From: Sesamum alatum
Taxonomy: Eukaryota > Streptophyta > Magnoliopsida > Lamiales > Pedaliaceae
Length of the DNA stretch: 64,000 nt
Assembly (NCBI GenBank): GCA_034509735.1
Contig: JACGWO010000001.1
Span: 29,515,966 to 29,579,965, forward strand
Reading direction: 5' to 3'
This document shows, piece after piece, positions 35,109 through 47,130 of this stretch (positions within the stretch are counted from its first letter, which is position 1; each line of letters opens with the position of its first letter). Under the pieces are notes generated by a model. The model was given only the letters and a program-made list of their open reading frames with translations. It searched no databases and had not been told where the DNA came from. A program made the translations under genes and the position numbers.

Positions 35109-37090
35109 TGAAGGAAAGCGGATTGGCTCGGGAACGCGGCGGAAGCGCGGTGGAGATCAAAATGCTTGCGGAATAAAAGAATTTAAATCGCGTTCAAGGG
35201 ATGTTCCCTTGAACGTTCCCGGGCTATCGGTGTATAAACGCAGAATATAAACATATATAAAATAAATAAGCGTTCGTGGCTATAGAATAAAGAAGAAACC
35301 GAGAGCATAAATATAAACCGGAATACCTTTCTCGATTTTGTATTTTGATCGGCTACACGGATTGATTCCCCCGACGTTCGTCCACGCAAGGTCCCAACGT
35401 AGAGACCCTCTAACGTAGTCCACACCACACCGGGAGAGATCTCATTTTTCTTGCTAGAAAAAAATGGATCTAGAGGATGAAATCAAAGAAGAGATTACAC
35501 TATCAAATTAATGTTCCTTCTTGATCTTACTTCGTTCCTCAATTGATCCTAGATCAATGAAGCAACAAAGAGGATTTAGAGAGTAGAGAGAGAGTGTATG
35601 GAGAGTTTTCATCATTTTCCTAGAAAAACATGAATAATGAAAATTCATCATCAATAGGTGTTAGTATATCATATATACACATAATTAATATGATTATTGA
35701 AATGTGTCTAGGTTCATCCAAGGATGTCTAGATACATCCCAATCAATCACCATCAATTCTTCAATCAAGCCTACCAACTTTTAAGGTATGATCAAAATTA
35801 TACCGAAAGGGAAGGGCTTGATTGGAGTTGATTTGTCTCTTACCAAAAGAGACAAGTCAACTAACATCTAGCATCTAACATGGCTGATTTTTGCTCCCTC
35901 CAAGGTGGCAATTTTCGGCCATGCTTATTTAGGAAAGAAGTCCAACTTCTTCCTATTCCATAAATGGAATTAACACACCTTTCGGGTCAAAATTTAACGG
36001 ACCGGGTTCTACCATAATCCAATTATGACGAACCCAAAAATTAAATCCAATTTAATTTAATATCCACTTAAATAATTCTCGTTGATCTTTTAATCCAATT
36101 AAAAGATCCAATATCTCAACTTTCCATATTAATCAATAAATCCTATTTACCGATTAAACGAGGGCCTGATACAATATCGGCCCGTCCATCCAATGGACAA
36201 TCCCTTAAGTAATCCAATTACTTATCATCCTCTGAAATTGACTCCAAGTCAATTCCTTCACCTCCTCGGTGATTTGTGTGTGACCCTTTAGATTCACCCT
36301 CAGCTAGACTTGGGCTCGTGTCCAACAGGAGCTCGTCACTATGGGTGGCCGTCTAGCAACGGTCCATGACACTAGAGACTAGGTGAATGTTGGCATGAAC
36401 ATTTAGGCACCGATTCCGTACGGGTACGGTCCTACTATCGACCGTCTCCCGGCCTTAGTCTAGGGTATGGAATTGGGTGTCGGTTCCCATCCTTGACTAG
36501 GCAACTATGCTTCATACCCGAGATGACCATGTGGTTTAACGCGGTCAAATTTCACCAGATCCAAGATACAACCTTAGTATGTAGGGGACTACCGTGATCC
36601 TCAAGTCCGAGGACTAATCCCGTACTATGGGAACTGGGAATACGAGTCATACCGACCAAGCCCGAGTAGCATCCATATGACGATTCCCGCGAGTCACCTC
36701 AATCAGCAGCTACCTAGCTGGCTGACCCACTAACACTGCATGGACGAGCCTCATCACTTGCCGATGAAATGCGACTGCAGATGCTTAGTGCAAGTCTCAA
36801 ATGGATTCTCGATGCCCTGTCTCGAGATTCCTTTGACTTGGAGTATTTCAGACCGATTCGGCGAAACTGATTTCATGAACCTACCTCTAAGCGCAGTTCC
36901 AATTTCCCGAAATGTTATTTCAGTCTGTGGGCATTTGTTGTGACATCGAAATGATGCAAGCAGTAAGCACAACAAACTTATGCCTATGAATCCTTACTAC
37001 ATTCATTAACATAATATTACTTGTTGAAAGATTGACGAATGGTTCTCAGAACAGCCAATACCATTAACTTTCTGGTCACCTATTCTAACA
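35109..37090 (-). mobile_element. Chimeric LTR: D-type left, B-type right
   Basis: 35109-36525 is ~95% identical to 26826-28255 of the D1 LTR. 36526-37090 instead matches 44283-44848 of the B 5' LTR at over 90%. The switch is at CCGAGATG|ACCATGTGG. D1 and B both have GATG at their junction sides, a 4-base microhomology, and about 190 bp that both families normally carry here is absent. The right part is the start of B's 3' LTR, next to B's polypurine tract at 37091. Tract 35139-35153 matches the tRNA D-arm in 14 of 15 bases. Confidence 0.85.
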
Positions 37091-39449
37091 ATCTCCCACT
37101 TGACCATTAAGTCAATTACCCACTTTGTTCAGAATCCTCTGAGTATGAGTAATCTACGATACCGACTAAGGTATTGTGAGTCCGCTTATATTTCCTTGCC
37201 GAAGCAATACGGTCTAACCATGTTACCTCTATCCACCATTGCCTCCTAGAGATGGTGGTTGTCTAAGAATATTTTCGTCGATCTTGTGATGAGATCTCGT
37301 GCAAATACTCCCATATCCAAGTTCCCTGCTATATAGGCGAACATGGCTTGGCCGTGCTAGGCGCCACGTCCATCCTATGCACGCAGTCTTCATCCGTGAC
37401 CACTATCCAATGCACTCGTCATTGGGCCTGACTGTGCATACCTTTGAGACTAACTGGTTTTTACTTATGTTCTGGAAGCTAGTATCGCTTTAACCTTCCA
37501 ACGCAACTCTCAACAGACGGTGCATCATGAACACATTTTTAGTCCTTATTCAGGTACTAAGGATCGTTCTTGATTGCTGTCTTCAACCCCTCAGTGCATT
37601 ACCGATTTCTGTTGAGCCATGCAAGAAGCCCACTCAACATCGGTTCCTATGCACCGAGTAAACATATCGTATGTTTGCCTAGGGTTAAGACGTCAACATC
37701 CAAGCCTTCTCCTTAGTCCACCGTGACTAAGTCTTGAATGACTTGATGCTTTATTCATAGTATCTAAGCGTTCTCATCAGTCTAACTATGACTGAGTCTC
37801 GAACAACTTGTCCCTCTACATATTTGAGTTTTCTCATCAGTCTATCACTGACTGAATCTTTGAAAAACTCAATTCATGATATGTATGTGGGAACCCTAAA
37901 ATGTCATGGAGAATTTTCGTGAGTTACAATTATGTTTTAGTGATTCCTAATATCTTGAATTCATCCATGAATCAAGACATTACACACTTAAACCCATGGA
38001 ACACCATTTCTACTCCCACTGATCACCTACGTCGTTTAAGACCGAGTCATTCTCCGTATGAGCTCATCAAAACGAATATTCTAGTTATGCGGTGTTTCAA
38101 ACCTTGTTTTGAATTTCCTAGCAGATTCTATGGCTCCTCTCCATAAATCCCACACGATGTCCAACATCACGTTCCGCAGGTCATTTGGATCACTATCCAA
38201 TTTTGACCGAACTTAATCCGATCACTTGTACCTCTTATGACTTTCGGGTTCGTTCTTAAGGGGACTGGAATATGATCGATTAAGTAAGAAATGCGATTAA
38301 CATTTAGGATTATTCTGTCGTAAACCTATACAAACCAGACACCGAGTCTAATTTGTCTCCCACTAGTCCCTTGATGCATGTAGGATCCTTCTACATGCTC
38401 AAGGACTTTGTTGGAGACAGGCTTGTCAAACCATGGCTCCTTGTGCGTGACTCCTATCAAAGTGTCACGTTCCTTACGTTGGCAATTTTCGAGTCTACGT
38501 CTTCACGGGCTAAGGTAATTTGGTGAAACTTCGATCGATCTTCGTCCAACGAGGCTCGATCATTCCCTTTATCAGAGATCGTCATACTTGGCCTTTACAG
38601 GAAACGTTTCATTGAGAATTCCATTCTCAACTTGGATGCTCAAGAGCTCCCACTAAATACACGGCCTTTTCGGTCCTATCGAAACAGGTTTAATTTTGCA
38701 ACCATTTATGGTTCACTACCGTAAGTCTAATTCTCAAATCTCCTATGGGACCTTTAGACTTTTGAACCCTCTTATGGTCTTGTGTATTAGTAACCTACAA
38801 TTGTCTTATTAGATCCCTTCCAATAGACTATTTGGCAGGCCTACTTCGTCCAACAAAGTGCTTTGGGACTTTTTCTTTATAAAAGACTTGTAAATTTAGT
38901 CGATTGAATCATCTATTTCCAGATTCATCGAACTTTCCAATTTAATTATCTTTAATGAGAGGAAACGTCCTAGCTGTTGCAGATGCCAAATCTGTAAGTT
39001 GGTCTTGATTAATCCATTTAGATAATTTGAATTTTGAGTATCCATAAACCTTTTATGGGATGGTATTCTAGGAATTTACATGTAACTACTAGCAAACATG
39101 AATCAATATTCAATAATTTTGTTTGATCAAATATGTATGAAATAAAACCTTTGTCTAAGAAAGAGACATACTTTTGATCATGCTAGATTACGTAATTCCT
39201 AACATGATCATCATTATGGGCCTAACAAGTCTCTAGTCCTTTTCATTAATGGACCTTGCCATTGTTGAATCCTAGAACTGTTCTTGGCTTTTAAGTCCTT
39301 ATTCACTTTCTGCAAACCACCCGCAGATTAGTGACAGGAACGGTATCAAATACAAAATAGAGTAAAAGTGATCATGTCAATACTCAATATCAAATTTTAC
39401 CTACATTGGAGAGGGGTTTAGGATACTCCCTTTTTCAATGGCGCTCTTT

Positions 39450-40170
39450 ACGGCAGTGAATGGTTACATTCTTAGAAATCTATGAACTTGACTGCTTGAA
39501 CCTTTTGCTCTTTCCTTTACCTCCACCTTGTGTTGTAAAGAAACAGCACTTGAAGTGCTTAATAGTTGATGTCACCTTACCCTTCTTCCTCTTTTGGCAT
39601 CTGGCACCCTTGCCTTTCTCTATGGAGGTTGAAGCCTCTCCTACTAGTACCGACGGCGTAGATTTTGCAATCGTTGCCTCGTACTAGGCCAACATAATTA
39701 CCAACCTATGAAGATCTTTTGTAAGCTCGTTCATGTTTGATAATTAATGGTTCGTAGGAGAAAGGAAGAGACTGAAGGATCATGTCAATGTACGTCTCTA
39801 TTTCAAGACTGACGTGGAGATCTTTTGAGCTTCTCCACTAGGGATTGCATCATCACTCCATGTTCTTTGTACAGACATCCCTTCCGTCATCTTAGCTTCA
39901 AAAAATGCCTTCGTTGCATTTTACCCTACATGCTGGTCCGGGACCATATAGACATGATGCAACTTGCTGGTGGTCGTCCTTCAACTTTTGAAGGCCAAGC
40001 GTTGCTTTAGTTGTTGACCCCTCCGGCAAGGGCTGAGGAACGTCCTCATCTGGTATGTGAGGTAGAAGTTCTAGAAATCTAAGACCATCTTAAGATTTCG
40101 CAGTCAATTCGTGTAATTAGTTCCCTTTTAATAAGCCTCTTAGTAATGTGTTTGATGGATTCTTAGACAT
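39450..40170 (-). pseudogene. B gag remnant
   Basis: Degenerate minus-strand gag, aligned to D1 31501-32269 by nucleotide similarity: the GGAGAGGGGTTTAGGA zinc-region end at 39409, the GAGGTTGAAGCCTCTCCTA linker near 39630, and GGATTCTTAGACAT at the start (ATG at 40170). No frame longer than about 75 codons survives and many indels are present, so it cannot encode a protein. Confidence 0.65.
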
Positions 40171-41280
40171 TCACAATATATAAAAAGCAGAAAATAATAA
40201 GCAGAATGAAGTAATATTTTGGTTAAGTCTCGGTCTTTAGTCCTTAACCCCTCCCACTATTTCTACGAAAACACGGCACTCTCAAATGTTGTTTTCGGGA
40301 AATCCTTTCCTAGTGAGCTCGGGATCCACAGCGATCTCCCCCATACCTCGCTTTTACGATTCGCATGGGAAAAGAACCTGTGGGAGGTATTCCATACGAT
40401 TTTCGTTCCACGAGATTCCCAAGATAATTGCCTCACTCTTTCACGTGATCCCGAGGTCTCCAAGCGAATCACGTTATTCGGGCGTTAGACCCGACCCATC
40501 AACCGATTCGTAGACCCACTGCTACCTCCACAACTCGTGAGACAGGTAACAGCAGTCTACTCCTCGTTCATGACAAAGTGCAGCTTCTTTTAAGCACGAT
40601 AGTCGTGCCACGACTCATGAGACACACTATCGAGCTAAAAGATCTTCCTCACTTTGCCATGGATGGAAGGCTTGGACAGACTCCCAGAGTCCTAGTCCAT
40701 TTATTAAGGGTCTATATTTAGTTTGGTTCAACCAAGTGAGAGTTTTGATTGAACGAGACCTCATCACATATTAAGTGCATTGCATGCGTTATAGCAGAAA
40801 TATTCTAAGCATGAATGTAAACATACATAACCATATAGAATACTCATAAGCATAGAAAACGCATCACATGCAAAATAAAGCCTAGCACGCCCTTGTAGGA
40901 TGATCACAAGCCCAAACCTATGCGACCCACTGAGCCCGCAGTGGATCTATGGTCAATCTAAGGGTAGGCCCTATGCTATTACAAGGCTTAATAACCCATT
41001 ACATGCAATGGGCCTTGTAAGTCCTTTTTATCTTCTTGGGCTCTCCATCGTGGGCCTACACCGGGCCTCTTCTCTATGGATCCTCCGTGGGCCATTTGAT
41101 GGCTACCTCCATGGGCCTCCAACACCTTGGGCTTGTCTTCTCTTGCAGCTTTTATTTACAAAAATAAAACCTCACCCCTAATTCTACTCTCATTACATCA
41201 TAAAATAAGAAACCCCAATTAAACATTTGGGGGGAGTACATTAGGAGGGAGAGAGAAAGCCTTATTATTCCAAGGTAACT

Positions 41281-41323
<43 letters not shown>

Positions 41324-42664
41324 AAATAAAGAGGCACACAGGCCACAACCCAACAAAACGAATATAAATAAACCATACATGCGGTCTAGGGGCTTTGTGA
41401 TCATCCTTCGTCAATCCAATTAACACAAATAGCATAAATACACATATTATATAAAACATACTATTCAAACATCCATGATATCCCATACCATAAAATAAAT
41501 GTAGAAATTACATGTAAAATATTCACACCAAACATTGAATAATGGTGCAACCCATGCACAATGATTTTTGTTGGAAAATCATTTTCCAAAATTAACAAGG
41601 CAATATTAATTTCAGTAAATAACCAATTTCAACCAAAATTAACATGCCCCAAGTTAATTAATTCAGAAAAATTCCCAAAATGATACAGAAAAATCAGATT
41701 TTTTGAAAACGCACGAAAACAACCAAAAAACTGAAAAATGGTCTAGGACGGCCGGCTAGGCGAGCAGCCTGCACAGGACGCGTGCTTGCCCGCGTACAGG
41801 CCCCCGCCCGCGCGCGCAGGTGTTGTCCTCGCAAAAACCAACAATTCAAGAATATGTCCATATATTCAAGAATTCCAAAATCCAACATTTGTGCAATATT
41901 AATGCATGTCAAGATCTACTCATGCTCAAGTCATAAAATAACCATGATGTCCAACATCATAAAACGCAGAAATTATAGCGAAATTTTACATTTAAATCTT
42001 GATCATTGGTGCAACAATTGCAAGAATTAAATCTTGTTAGGAAACCCTTTCCTCATCAACAAAGCAATATTTATTTTAGGAAATTCCAAATCTCAAAAAA
42101 TAAATATTCTAAGTCAACGGGTTCAGAAAAACACAGATAATATCATAAAAATAATTTAGTAAAAACAGTTTTGAAAAATGAGCCAAAAACGGGAGAGAAA
42201 TGGAAAACGGCACAACCGGCCGGCCAGGCGCGCGCGCGCGCAGGCTCCTCTGCCTGCGCGCACAGCGCGCGCGTCCAACGCAGACGGCTGTGCATGCCTT
42301 GCGCGCACCCAGCGCGTGCGTGCAGGTGCCAATGCTGCCCACGGCCGCGCGCGCTGGCCGGGGCGCGTAGGCCCCTGCCTGCACGTGCGCCCGGCCGCGC
42401 CCCTGTGCGCACGGCCAATGTGCTGCTGCTGTCGGTTCGCCGTTTTTCACTCCTTTTTCGACTTTTCATGCCTTTTTCTGAACCATAAGATAAATTCAAT
42501 CCAAGAACATGTAAATACATATTCAAGAAAACCAAGATCTAAAATCCCATGCAAAATTAATGTCAATCAAGATCTACGCTAAACATGCTATAAACGTAAA
42601 TTAAAACACGTTTATCATGCTTAAACGCACATAACACATAGAATTCTAGGCCTATACACCGAAC
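40171..42664 (-). other. B leader with duplicated GC-rich segment
   Basis: Non-coding leader. A segment starting TTGGTGCAAC and ending in a GC block occurs twice, at about 41550-41825 and 42005-42435, so the leader carries two diverged tandem copies. The second block is richer in GCGCGC. A (GA)n run of about 36 bases is at 41285-41320. No coding sequence is supported. Confidence 0.7.
41285..41320. repeat. (GA)n microsatellite
   Basis: Uninterrupted GA dinucleotide run inside the B leader. It has no counterpart in the A or D1 leaders, so it expanded after insertion or in the B lineage. Confidence 0.95.
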
Positions 42665-42680
42665 CATGCTCTGATACCAC
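42665..42680 (-). promoter_or_regulatory. Primer binding site, initiator tRNA-Met (B)
   Basis: ATGCTCTGATACCAC reads GTGGTATCAGAGCAT on the element strand, 12 bases complementary to initiator tRNA-Met. It abuts the LTR starting at 42681. Confidence 0.88.
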
Positions 42681-44848
42681 TGAAAAGTTGTGTGGATTGT
42701 CCCGAGAGATGAACGTGAATAGCGGAAGCGTGATAGATAGCATAATAAAAATTGCAAAGCATAATTAAATGGAATTTAAACCATGCATAACATACATAAA
42801 CGAATCAAGGGGTGTGCCCTTGATTCTCCCGGGCGTTTGGTGTATCTCATGTTCAACAAAACACAACATGGAGGCCATAGAATTTGAACCAAAAAACATA
42901 ATCAAAGAACCTACCCGGTTGTAGTTTCGTCTTCGTTTGGCTACATGCATTGTTCCCCGTTTTGCACCAAGATCTCAAGAAAGAGACCCTCTAAATCATC
43001 TCACTCGCTACACCGGAAAGCAAACAACCCTTGTGCTAGCAAGAAATTATTAGGGGAGAAGAGACATCGATACACGCTATCAATTAACACAATCGACGTC
43101 TCTTATGTTCTAACTTGAATAAATCAAGAAGAACAAAGTAGAAATCTTGGAGAGTTAAGAAGAGGGATTGACGAAAATCTTGAGAGAGAATTGAGAGATG
43201 AGAGTTGTAGATATTAGTAGGTGTGTGTGTGTGTGTGTGTGTTTTTGAGTATTTATAGAAAATAGAATTCATATTCCTACTCAAACTCTTCCAAAGAGGC
43301 ACACTTGACTAGGATTTTGACCTAGTCAAATCCTAGTCAAACTAGGCTTTGATTAAGTCAAATTAATCATGGCCCTTCATCTCATCAATCCCTTGATCAA
43401 ATCTTGTCCATCCATTTTGATGGGCTTTATGGAATGGGCCTATTTAATTCTAAATTAAATAGTCCCATGGACTTTATATTAAAATCCTATTTAATATCCA
43501 AGCCCATTAATTAATTAATGAAATGGACTTTATTTAATTCTAAATTAAATAGTCCCATGGACTTTATATTAAATCCTATTTAATATACCAAGCCCATTAA
43601 TTAATTCACCCTTTTTAATCTAATTAAAAGGGAAGCCCATGCTTTATAAAGTCCATAAATCTAATTTATGAACTCAAGCCCAATTATTCCAAATAATCCA
43701 TCAAGGCTTGAATCTCCAAGAAGTATAATTTAATTCCATTAAATTAAACCTTCTCCCGGAATTAATTCCAAATTAATTCCCTTTCATTTGGTGTAGCAAG
43801 TGTGACTCTTTAGGTTCACCTTTCAGCTAGACTTGGACCTACTTCTTGTTATTTCATAACCAAAGTAGTCCCTTACCAAGGGTGGTCATCTAGCAACGGT
43901 TCATGGCACTAGAGAGTAGGTGAATATTTGGTGTGAACATTTCGGCTCCGAGTTATATGCAGGTGCGGTCCTACCGACGGTCGATACGTACGGGTACGGT
44001 CCTACTGTCGTCTGTCTCCCGGCCTTTAGTCTAGGGCATGGAATTAGGATGTCGGTTCCCATCCTTGACTTAGGCATCTATGCTTAATGCTTGACATAGG
44101 TTTGAGTCGACGTAGGAAATCCTTTCCCACTTAATTAAGTGCTATGGCCATAGACTTTGTGAGTCTAAACCATCTCAGAGCGCATAGGAGATCTCGTTGT
44201 CATATCCTTTGACAGGGGACAGATCCTATCTTGGAATACACCATTCTTACGTACTCCGACTGCACTGGACAGGGCTTATGATGACCATGTGGTATAACGC
44301 GGTCAAATTTCACCAGATCCAAGATACAGCTTTAGTATGTAGGGGACTGCCATTATCCTCAAGTTCGAGGACTAATCCCGTACTATCGAAATCGGGAATA
44401 CGAGTCATACCAACCAAGCCCGAGTGGCTTCCATAGGACGATTCCCACGAGTCACCTCAGTCAGCAGCCACCTAGCTGGCTGACCCACTAACACTGCATG
44501 GACGAGCCTCGTCACTTGTCGATGAAATGCGACTGCAGATGCTTAGTGCAAGTCTCAAATGGATTCTCGATGCCCTGTCTCGAGATTCCTTTGACTTGGA
44601 GTATTTCAGACCGATTCGGCGAAATTGATTTCATGAACCCACCTCCAAGCGCAGTTCTAATTTCCCGAAATGTTATTTCAGTTGGTGGACGTTTGTTTTG
44701 ACATCGAAACGATGCAAGCAGTAAGCACAACAAACTTATGCCTATAAATCCTTACTACATTCATTAACATAATATTACTTGTTCAAAGATTGACGAATGG
44801 TTCTCAGAACAGCCAATACCATTGACTTTCTGGTCACCTATTCTAACA
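42681..44848 (-). mobile_element. Element B 5' LTR
   Basis: Complete LTR of 2168 bp, TGTTAGAATAGGTGACC (reverse, at 44848) to CACAACTTTTCA at 42681. It is followed at 44849 by GATAC, the target duplication, and then the rest of the A-minus LTR. A TATTTATAG box lies near 43248 and a (GT)n run at 43221-43243. Its first ~600 bases (element sense) resemble families A and D, while the U5 end is distinct. The tract AGCGGAAGCGTG (42721-42732) is a 12-base match to the tRNA-iMet D-arm. Confidence 0.92.
42721..42732 (-). promoter_or_regulatory. U5 tract matching tRNA-iMet D-arm (B)
   Basis: Twelve consecutive bases, AGCGGAAGCGTG, equal the tRNA, the longest uninterrupted match in the window. It lies 41-52 bases into the LTR from the primer-site edge. 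The B 3' fragment keeps ten of them at 11619-11628. Confidence 0.5.
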
Positions 44849-45976
44849 GATACAATATCGGCCCGTTCATCCAATTGACTATCCCTTAAGTAATCCAATT
44901 ACTTATTTATCCTTCGATATTGACTCCAAGTCAATCTCTCAACCTTCTTGGTGATTTGTGTGTGACCCTTTAGGTTCACCCTCAGCTAGACTTGGGCCCG
45001 TATCCCACAAGGGCCCGTTACCATGGGTGGCCGTCTAGCAACGATCCATGGCACTAGAGACTAGGTGAATGTTGGCGTGAACATTTAGGTGCCGATTCCT
45101 AGGGGTACGATCCTTCCGTCTACCGTCTCCCAGCCTTAGTCTAGGGTATAGAATTGGGCGTCGGTTCCCATCCTTGACTAGGTATCTATGCTTAATACTC
45201 GACACTATGCATGCTTCATTGCGTCGACATAGGAAACCATTCCCTGTTCGACCAACCACTATGGCCACAGCTTTAAACAGCATGAACGTGTCTCTGAGTG
45301 CATAGGAGATCTGTCATATACTGACAGGGGACGGATCCTCTTCTTGGAACGCATCGTCCTCGCTACACATTCCGACTGCACTGGACAAGGCTTATAATGA
45401 TCAGCTCTCGCCAGATCCAAGATACAACCATCCTGTGCATATGGCTGCCATGGTTCCTCAAGTCTGAGGACTACTCCCGTACTACTGGAACTGGGGAAAT
45501 CCAATCATACCGACCAAGCCTCCAAGGCTTGCATATGATGATCCCCGTGAGTCAGTCCAGTCGGCTCGACCCTAGTCGACCAACCATCAAGATCGTGTAG
45601 GCATCCCATGCCTGTCGCCGTGAAACACAACACTCATTCAATGAACACGACTCTTGATGCAAGTCTCAATAAGACTCTCCATGCCCTGTCTCGAGGTCCT
45701 CGACTTGGAACGTTTCAGACCCAACTCTTAATCAGTTGGTTTTATGACCACCATCTAATGCGTGGCCCAACTGCATGAGTTGTTAACCGTGGTTTGTGGG
45801 CTTTATTGCGATATAAGTAAAACACCATTTTAACATATGTAAAATGAGCGCAACAAAGTATGTACCATTGGTGACGAATACTCATTTTATTCATCACATA
45901 ATATTACATTACATCAAGTTGTCAAATAGGTTACAAAACGCCAAACCTATTGGCTTTCTGGTCACCTATTCTAACA
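44849..45976 (-). mobile_element. 5' LTR of A-minus, upstream half
   Basis: Resumes the family A LTR where 11578 stopped and ends with the reverse of TGTTAGAATAGGTGACC at 45976. The first five bases are the B target duplication. The 3' neighbour is satellite DNA in the orientation seen left of 5835, so this edge is the original outer boundary of the A-minus insertion. Confidence 0.92.
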
Positions 45977-47130
45977 GATGTAGTCCTAGTGCATATTTCT
46001 ATTGAATAAGATGGAGTCCTAGTCGTATAATCGAAGAGTAGCTTTAACATTGATTATTAGAGTCGATACGAACACATTTATAGCCAAAAATGAGTCATTT
46101 ATCAGTCAATGATAAGGGCTGGAAACACAAGGTGTTTTCTACTATTGTGGTGAGTATTAGGCATATTTCCGGACGTACGATTGATTACGAAGGTTCACCA
46201 AGCCCTCGATCAGGCAAAGATAAAAGTGCATTATTGTTTAAATTTGTTTATAGGAGTTCATTGCAAAAATGTACAAAGTTGAGTCATGGCTGAAAAGAGT
46301 GTTATAAATGTAGTCCTAGTGCATATTTGTGTTGAATAAGATGGAGTCCTAGTCGTATGATCGAAGAATAGCCTTACCATTGATTATTAGAGTCGATACG
46401 AACACATTTATAGCCAAAAATGAGTCATAAATCAATCTATGATAAGGGCTGGAAACACAAGGTGTTCCTACTATTGTGTTGCGTATTAGGCATGTATCCA
46501 GACGTACGATTGATTACGAAGATTCACCAAGCCCTCGATCAGGCAAAGATAAAAGTGCATTAATGTCTAAATTTATTTAAAAGAGTTTGTCATTGCGCAA
46601 ATGTACAAAGCTGAGTCCATGGCTCAAAACAGTATTCTAGATGTAGTGCTAGTGCATATTTGTGTTGAATCAGATGGAGTCCTAGTCGTATAATCGAAGA
46701 TTAGCGTTAACATTGATTATTAGAGTCGATACGAATACATTTATAGCCAAAAATGAGTCATGAATCAATCAATGATAAGGGCTGGAAACACAAGTTGTTT
46801 CCTACTATTGTGTCGAGTATTAGGCATGTTTCCGAACGTACGATTGATTATGAAGATTCACCAAGCTCTCGATCAGGAAAAGATAAAAGTGCATTACTGA
46901 CAAAATTGATTTATAGGAGTTTGTCGTTGCAAAAATGTACAAAGCTGAGTCCATGAATCAAAAGAGTGTTCTAGATGTAGTCCTAGTGCATATTTGTGTG
47001 GAATAAGATGGGGTCCTAATCGTATAGTTGAAGAGTAACTTTAACATTGATTAATAGAGTTGATATGAATACATTTATAGCCAAAAACGAGCCATTTATC
47101 AATCAATGATACGGGCAAGAAACACAAGGT
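45977..47130 (-). repeat. Satellite array, right-hand segment
   Basis: About 3.4 monomers in reverse orientation, landmark ACATTTATAGCC near 46069, 46399, 46733 and 47067 (period ~330-335). They are more diverged than the left dimers and resemble the inverted units at 5079-5835. A ~67-codon frame (46090-46293 and 46753-46956) recurs in two monomers, but the same frame is closed by a stop after about ten codons in left-hand monomers. The array ends inside a monomer at ~47130. Confidence 0.92.

Larger units (their letters stand above)
37091..42680 (-). mobile_element. Copia element B, internal region
   Basis: Minus-strand internal region bounded by polypurine tract ATCTCCCACTTGACC (reverse) at 37091 and primer site at 42665. 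It contains a fully decayed pol (37100-39450; only short matches to D1, such as the segment near 38040-38160), a gag remnant, and a leader with two GC blocks. Together with its split 3' LTR and intact 5' LTR it forms the element whose insertion made the GATAC duplication. Confidence 0.82.

Noticed and set aside
45035..45504. Frames of 80-107 codons in the right half of the A-minus LTR (also 744-1067, 16492-16815, 61316-61642)
   Set aside because: Again LTR-copy shadows. Stops and indels differ between copies without respect for reading frame.
46090..46956. Repeated 67-codon frame in satellite monomers (46090-46293, 46753-46956)
   Set aside because: The same frame has a stop after about ten codons in the left-hand monomers, so it is not a conserved peptide of the satellite.
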